NCBI GenBank assembly: GCA_963677605.2
Contig: CAXXDX010000006.1
Span: 372,001 to 436,000, forward strand
Reading direction: 5' to 3'
From: JAGLOK01 sp963677605
GTDB taxonomy: Bacteria; Bacillota; Clostridia; Christensenellales; UMGS416
Length of the DNA: 64,000 bases
Part shown: positions 60,472-64,000 of the stretch, in pieces
Numbering within the stretch: position 1 is the first letter of the stretch
Layout: every line of letters starts with the position of its first letter
The notes under the pieces: model-generated
The model's input: the letters and a program-made list of their open reading frames with translations, nothing else
Database searches by the model: none
What the model was told of the DNA's origin: nothing
Translations under genes and position numbers: made by a program

Positions 60472-60527
60472 TATTTTCTTCTCTATCTCTTTAGATTAAC
60501 TCTTTGTCTTTCTCCTCGCTCACATAA

Positions 60528-60843
60528 CTCGACCAAAAAAAGAACTGTTCCCAGTTCCAGCCTTAGTTTAAGTTTTATTCTTGACCATCTCCCCTTTCAC
60601 AGTTTTCCTTCGTAAAAACTGCTGTCGGGCATCGCGTTTTGCTTGCAAAACGCTTGGGCTTCGGTACTTCGCAGAAGTACCTTGCCTCGACCAAAAAAAG
60701 AACTGTTCCCAGTTCCAGCCTTAGTTTAAGTTTTATTCTTGACCATCTCCCCTTTCACAGTTTTCCTTCGTAAAAACTGCTGTCGGGCATCGCGTTTTGC
60801 TTGCAAAATGCTTGGGCTTCGGTACTTCGCAGAAGTACCTTGC
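60528..60843. repeat. Two exact tandem copies of a 158-bp hairpin-rich unit
   Basis: Copy 1 is 60528-60685 and copy 2 is 60686-60843; they differ at one position (C in copy 1, T in copy 2, in the run before CTTGGG). A third copy begins at 60844 but diverges after CTCGACCA. Each unit holds three stem-loops on the minus strand: GGTACTTC-tgc-GAAGTACC, a GCGTTTTGC/GCAAAACGC stem (in copy 1) and GAACTG-ggaa-CAGTTC followed by TTTTTTT, the last having terminator form. Confidence 0.9.
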
Positions 60844-60893
60844 CTCGACCACTAAAAAAAGAGTACACTGTACTCTTTTTTTAGTGGTCGAGG
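60843..60893. repeat. Palindrome with 25-nt perfect arms spanning the tRNA-Pro 3' end; minus-strand terminator
   Basis: Arms 60843-60867 and 60869-60893 are perfect reverse complements around C60868. The right arm contains the CCA end and part of the acceptor stem of tRNA-Pro, so that end is duplicated in inverse orientation. The inner AAAAAAAGAGTACA/TGTACTCTTTTTTT forms a strong hairpin ending in a seven-T run on both strands, the terminator of the tRNA pair. Confidence 0.9.
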
Positions 60894-60961
60894 TGAGAGG
60901 ATTTGAACCTCCGGCCCCTACGTCCCGAACGTAGTGCTCTACCAAACTGAGCCACACCTCG
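60885..60961 (-). tRNA. tRNA-Pro(CGG)
   Basis: 77 nucleotides including an encoded CCA. Acceptor CGAGGTG pairs with CACCTCG; the anticodon loop is TTCGGGA in a CTACG/CGTAG stem, giving anticodon CGG for codon CCG; the T arm has GGTTCAAATCC. Second gene of a two-tRNA minus-strand unit. Confidence 0.95.
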
Positions 60962-60994
60962 AAATATATTAAATTGTGCTAAACTAATATCAAG

Positions 60995-61070
60995 TGGAGC
61001 CAATAAGCGGATTCGAACCGCTGACCTGCAGTTTACGAAACTGCTGCTCTACCACCTGAGCTATATTGGC
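60995..61070 (-). tRNA. tRNA-Thr(CGT)
   Basis: 76 nucleotides including an encoded CCA. Acceptor GCCAATA pairs with TATTGGC; the anticodon loop TTCGTAA in a GCAGT/ACTGC stem gives anticodon CGT for codon ACG; the T arm has GGTTCGAATCC. 33 bp upstream of tRNA-Pro. Confidence 0.95.
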
Positions 61071-61086
61071 AATAAACGCATATGCG

Positions 61087-61115
61087 ATTATATCACATGA
61101 GCTATACCGTGTAAA
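61087..61115 (-). promoter_or_regulatory. Promoter of the tRNA pair
   Basis: Read on the minus strand: TTTACA (61115-61110), 17-bp spacer, TATAAT (61092-61087), followed by a CGCATATGCG palindrome around the likely start. Confidence 0.75.
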
Positions 61116-61139
61116 CCAAAAAATCACTGATATTTAAAA

Positions 61140-61886
61140 TCACTTTTTTCTGGCTGCGAACTGAATTCTTTCCGATTCGTTGTCAGGAGAACTTTGCGTA
61201 AAACACTCATATGTCTTTATGTCAGTAAATCCTGCCTTCCATAAAGCATTCTCAAGAAATGATACTTCATGCGCTTTTTGAACATGCGTTTCCAATGTCT
61301 TTTCGTATAAATCATCTTCAAGATGAGAGTAAAGCGACAAATCCATTGTCAATGTGCTGCTCGTTTTATCAAAATCGCTGTTCCAGATGTATAAACCTTC
61401 ATCATTTTCTTCAAAGAAAGTTTTATCATCCATTGTCATTAACTTATAAGCCGCGGAAATATCAAAAAGAAATATGCCGCCTTGTTTTAAAGCATTGGAA
61501 ATGCTTTTAAACGACATACTGACATCTTCATCTGAAATAAGATAATTCACGGCATCGTTTATGCATACTACAGCATCGGACTTTTTAGGTATATCTATCT
61601 GTTTAATATCTTGATTGATTATAGGTATTTTGTAACCGCTTTGATGAAATCTTCCGGCTGCAATCTCCAGCATTTCCTGAGACAAATCAAGCGCTGTCAT
61701 CTTATATCCCAGCTTGTAAAGCTCCTGCGTTATGCTTCCTGTTCCGCATGCAGCATCCAAAACTTGAAAACCTTTTTGTATGCCGGACTTTTCAAGAAGC
61801 GAATCTATATACCCGGCCCATTCATCTGCGGGCCGGTCAAATGAAAAACTGTCATATAATTGTGCTAAGGATGAGTATGAATTCAT
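61140..61886 (-). CDS. Class I SAM-dependent methyltransferase (small-molecule type)
   Basis: 248 residues. GFQVLDAACGTGSITQELY (about 38-56) is motif I, MTALDLSQEML (about 63-73) motif II, and DAVVCINDAVNYL (about 104-116) motif IV. The C-terminal half has the antiparallel beta subdomain typical of small-molecule methyltransferases (FDKTSSTLTMDLSLYSHLED). Substrate unknown. It follows the DUF624 gene by 31 bp on the same strand, and no clear Shine-Dalgarno is seen. Confidence 0.88.
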   Translation of the reverse strand: MNSYSSLAQLYDSFSFDRPADEWAGYIDSLLEKSGIQKGFQVLDAACGTGSITQELYKLGYKMTALDLSQEMLEIAAGRFHQSGYKIPIINQDIKQIDIPKKSDAVVCINDAVNYLISDEDVSMSFKSISNALKQGGIFLFDISAAYKLMTMDDKTFFEENDEGLYIWNSDFDKTSSTLTMDLSLYSHLEDDLYEKTLETHVQKAHEVSFLENALWKAGFTDIKTYECFTQSSPDNESERIQFAARKK

Positions 61887-61917
61887 TGCATTTTATCCAA
61901 AACAAGAAACGGCTATC

Positions 61918-62814
61918 TTAATTGCTTTCCCGTTCTTTTTCAGGCTTTCTTTCAGCTGCGTTTTCTTCATTTGCAACAATGATTTTTTCAAACACCTGGT
62001 TTGTATAAGCATTGAGAACAAACGACGGAATGGAAAATCCAAACACTACAAAGTATAAAAGCAAAGCGATTGTACCGTATCCCCAGACTGTTGAAAGCCA
62101 GACAAGAAACACCGGCACTATTGCTGTTAAAAGAAGCATAAGCAGTGTCTGCGGAAGCTTTGCAATAGTGAGCAGCATTGAGTTTTTTATAAGATGTTTA
62201 AGTTTAAGCTCGAATGTAACCATAAGAGGAAACACAAATGTTGTAGATACCATTATTACTGCCCACATGAAATATATAATGCCCTGAAATATTCTTGCAC
62301 CCGGTATCATTGATGCATACAGTGTGTAGAGATTGACTACTACAAACATCAGGAAAGTGAACACTCCCAATATGAGCATGTAAAGAAGGCTCTGTTTCCA
62401 GTTTTCTTTTATTTTTTCAATAAAGTCTTCCATCATCCACACATGGAACTCACGTGCATATGATCTGGTTATATAGTTCATACTGGGAAGCGCGACTCCC
62501 ATAATTAAAAGGCATGGTATCATACCAAGCAAATATACCGCTGTGTAATATAACGCTCCGCTTTCAGCAAATAAGTTAACTACTTCACCATCCGGTTGAT
62601 AGCTGGTTAAAACTTCGGTAATTACCTGCATGTTTATATATGACCATATAACAGCCGGAAGCATAAACAACGCAAACAAAAGATTCAGCTTAACCAAATC
62701 CCATATTTTGATTTTAAAAACCTCAAAAAAACTTTTAATTGGATTTGGATTTTCTTCAACTTCCAAATCAGGTTTATTGGGATTGCCGTAAATCATTTTG
62801 TTAAATAAGCCCAT
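61918..62814 (-). CDS. DUF624 (YesL-like) membrane protein
   Basis: 298 residues. Cytoplasmic N-terminus with NPNPIKSFFEVFKIKIWDLVKL, then about six helices between residues 35 and 270. The early helix with LNLLFALFMLPAVIW and the later YFMWAVIMVSTTFVFPL segment match the YesL/DUF624 family, often coupled to carbohydrate transport operons in Firmicutes. The acidic/basic tail REPEKE-like end follows the last helix. Function not established. Confidence 0.82.
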   Translation of the reverse strand: MGLFNKMIYGNPNKPDLEVEENPNPIKSFFEVFKIKIWDLVKLNLLFALFMLPAVIWSYINMQVITEVLTSYQPDGEVVNLFAESGALYYTAVYLLGMIPCLLIMGVALPSMNYITRSYAREFHVWMMEDFIEKIKENWKQSLLYMLILGVFTFLMFVVVNLYTLYASMIPGARIFQGIIYFMWAVIMVSTTFVFPLMVTFELKLKHLIKNSMLLTIAKLPQTLLMLLLTAIVPVFLVWLSTVWGYGTIALLLYFVVFGFSIPSFVLNAYTNQVFEKIIVANEENAAERKPEKERESN

Positions 62815-62962
62815 GTGAACACCGTTCCTTAATAAATAATAATTATTCTATCGGTATTATATATATAAGCACATAAAATGTCCACTTAGAGCGCCAAAAT
62901 ATACATTTTATTCATTAAAAACATATTTACCGTTATAATAGCCGTCTATCTTCACTAATAAA

Positions 62963-63014
62963 TTGACATGCATATAAAAACAGGGTAACATTTATAAAAA
63001 ATATTTAGTATAAT
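62963..63014 (+). promoter_or_regulatory. Promoter region of dapA-dapB
   Basis: TTGACA (62963-62968), 17 bp, TAACAT (62986-62991); and 17 bp further a TATAAT (63009-63014). Either -10 could be used, the first with the consensus -35. No lysine riboswitch or T-box is seen in the 230-bp gap. Confidence 0.6.
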
Positions 63015-63044
63015 GAAGTAAGTATACTTAGGAGGATTTATTTT

Positions 63045-63926
63045 ATGGCTATTTTCACCGGATCGGGTACGGCTCTGGCAACTCCATTCACCGATGACGG
63101 AATAAACTTTGAGGCTTTTTCAAAGAATATTGATTTTCAGCTTGAAAACAACACCGACGCTCTTGTAGTCTGCGGTACAACAGGTGAACCTTCCACAATG
63201 ACTCCGGAAGAAAGACAAGAGGTTATAAAGTTTGTCATAGACAAAACCCAGAAAAAAGTCCCTGTAATTGCGGGCACAGGCGGAAACAACACAAAAAAAG
63301 TCATAGAAGACTCCCAAAAGGCACAAAAGCTTGGAGCTGATGCATTGCTCGTCGTGCTCCCCTACTATAACAGAACATCACAGCGCGGACTCGTTGCACA
63401 TTTTAACGCAGTTGCAGACAATGTTGACATTCCGATAATTGTATATAACGTTCCGTCAAGAACAGTTGTAAGCATGGAAGCTGAAACATTGGCTGAAATA
63501 GCACAGCATAAAAACATTGCTGCAATGAAAGAAGCTTCAGGGGACATTGCTCTTATTGAAGAAATGGTTCGCCTATGCGGAGACAATATTGACATGTATT
63601 CAGGAGACGACCAGCTGGTTCTTCCGCTGCTTGCATGCGGAGGCAAAGGCGTTATCTCCACTGTATCAAACATTGCGCCAAAACAAATGCACGATGTGGT
63701 CGCAAGCTTCATGGCGGGCGATATAGAAAAGTCACGTGAATTGCAGTATAAACTCGCACCGTTAATCGACACTCTCTTTTTAGAAGTCAATCCTATACCT
63801 CTTAAAGCAGCTATGAAATTTCTCAAAGTTGATTCAGGTCTTTTGAGGCTTCCGCTATTTGAAATGGGCGAAGATAATCAGAACAAACTCAAAAAAGCAA
63901 TGATCGATTTCGGATTCGATATTTAA
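63045..63926 (+). CDS. dapA: 4-hydroxy-tetrahydrodipicolinate synthase
   Basis: 293 residues. ALATPFTDDG, CGTTGEPSTMTPEER (about 43-57), PYYNRTSQRG and IIVYNVPSRTV (about 131-141, catalytic Tyr) precede MKEASGDI (about 161-168) with the Schiff-base lysine. It condenses pyruvate with aspartate semialdehyde, the first step to lysine and meso-diaminopimelate. AGGAGG lies 9 bases upstream. Confidence 0.97.
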   Translation: MAIFTGSGTALATPFTDDGINFEAFSKNIDFQLENNTDALVVCGTTGEPSTMTPEERQEVIKFVIDKTQKKVPVIAGTGGNNTKKVIEDSQKAQKLGADALLVVLPYYNRTSQRGLVAHFNAVADNVDIPIIVYNVPSRTVVSMEAETLAEIAQHKNIAAMKEASGDIALIEEMVRLCGDNIDMYSGDDQLVLPLLACGGKGVISTVSNIAPKQMHDVVASFMAGDIEKSRELQYKLAPLIDTLFLEVNPIPLKAAMKFLKVDSGLLRLPLFEMGEDNQNKLKKAMIDFGFDI

Positions 63927-63936
63927 AGGATTTAAT

Positions 63937-64000
63937 ATGAAAGTATTATTAAGCGGCTGCGGCGGAGCAATGGGCCACAATGTCGCAAAACTAGTTGAAG
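63937..64000 (+). CDS. dapB: 4-hydroxy-tetrahydrodipicolinate reductase, N-terminal fragment
   Basis: The frame starts with MKVLLSGCGGAMGHNVAKLVE and runs off the right edge; GxxGxMG is the NAD(P)H-binding turn of DapB. It starts 11 bp after dapA, so the two lysine/diaminopimelate steps are co-transcribed. Confidence 0.9.
   Translation, partial: MKVLLSGCGGAMGHNVAKLVE

Noticed and set aside
60528..60843. CRISPR array
   Set aside because: Two 158-bp copies in direct contact, no short repeats with unique spacers, and no cas genes.
60733..60957. 74-codon minus-strand frame across tRNA-Pro and a repeat
   Set aside because: It is read through the tRNA, its terminator and the repeat unit; the coding look comes from the repeat itself.
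62815..63044. Lysine riboswitch or T-box before dapA
   Set aside because: The gap is 230 bp, AT-rich, without the conserved T-box AGGGUGGNACCGCG sequence or a terminator hairpin; only promoter boxes are seen.

Overview
The window looks like a chromosomal segment of a strictly anaerobic, hydrogen-producing Firmicute of class Clostridia. The evidence is the low-to-moderate GC content, strong AGGAGG-type ribosome binding sites, consensus sigma-A promoters, the Firmicutes gene order remA-gmk-rpoZ-coaBC-priA-def-fmt-rsmB-rlmN-prpC-prkC-rsgA-rpe-thiN, a Rex repressor next to an NADH-linked [FeFe]-hydrogenase, and a RemA (DUF370) protein. I cannot fix family or genus from sequence alone.

Region 1 (1-11.6 kb) holds small stress, redox and signalling genes: a partial extradiol dioxygenase, a divergent HxlR regulator / NAD(P)H-binding reductase pair with a palindromic operator, two methyltransferase and hydrolase units, an acyltransferase/DUF6320 pair, a GNAT acetyltransferase, a MerR/GyrI regulator with a typical 19-bp-spacer promoter, a membrane protein/winged-helix pair, a UV-damage endonuclease and an orphan PP2C phosphatase. 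The last two genes both appear to lack a leader. Region 2 (11.6-16.8 kb, minus strand) is a response regulator, histidine kinase and HtrA protease in CssRS-HtrA order, plus a xylulokinase. Region 3 (16.9-22.3 kb) has MutS2 divergent from a tripartite TRAP transporter (dctPQM). Region 4 (22.4-36.7 kb, minus strand) is rpmB and the long translation/cell-wall-signalling operon listed above. Region 5 (37.0-47.3 kb, minus strand) carries an AIR-synthase-like protein, ligA, pcrA, a YerC-type TrpR-like regulator and a type IIA topoisomerase pair. Region 6 (47.5-50.8 kb) encodes three lipoproteins of poorly known function.

Region 7 (51.2-59.3 kb, plus strand) is the functional centrepiece: rex, then hydC-hydB-hydA encoding a trimeric, probably electron-bifurcating [FeFe]-hydrogenase, then a HydS-type sensory [FeFe]-hydrogenase with a PAS domain, then a SpoIIE-type phosphatase. 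NADH/NAD state (Rex), H2 production (HydABC), H2 or redox sensing (HydS) and a phosphatase output are thus encoded together. Region 8 (59.3-64 kb) has two AT-rich small membrane proteins, an exact 158-bp tandem duplication built of hairpins, a 25-nt-armed palindrome that includes a tRNA 3' end, tRNA-Pro(CGG) and tRNA-Thr(CGT), a methyltransferase, a DUF624 protein and dapA-dapB.

Six genes (mutS2, dctP, dctQ, dctM, rpe and the SpoIIE phosphatase) are broken by nine single-base indels, eight of them between 18.3 and 24 kb. The reading frames resume perfectly on each side, so I treat these as intact genes with likely sequence errors, but this needs checking against reads.
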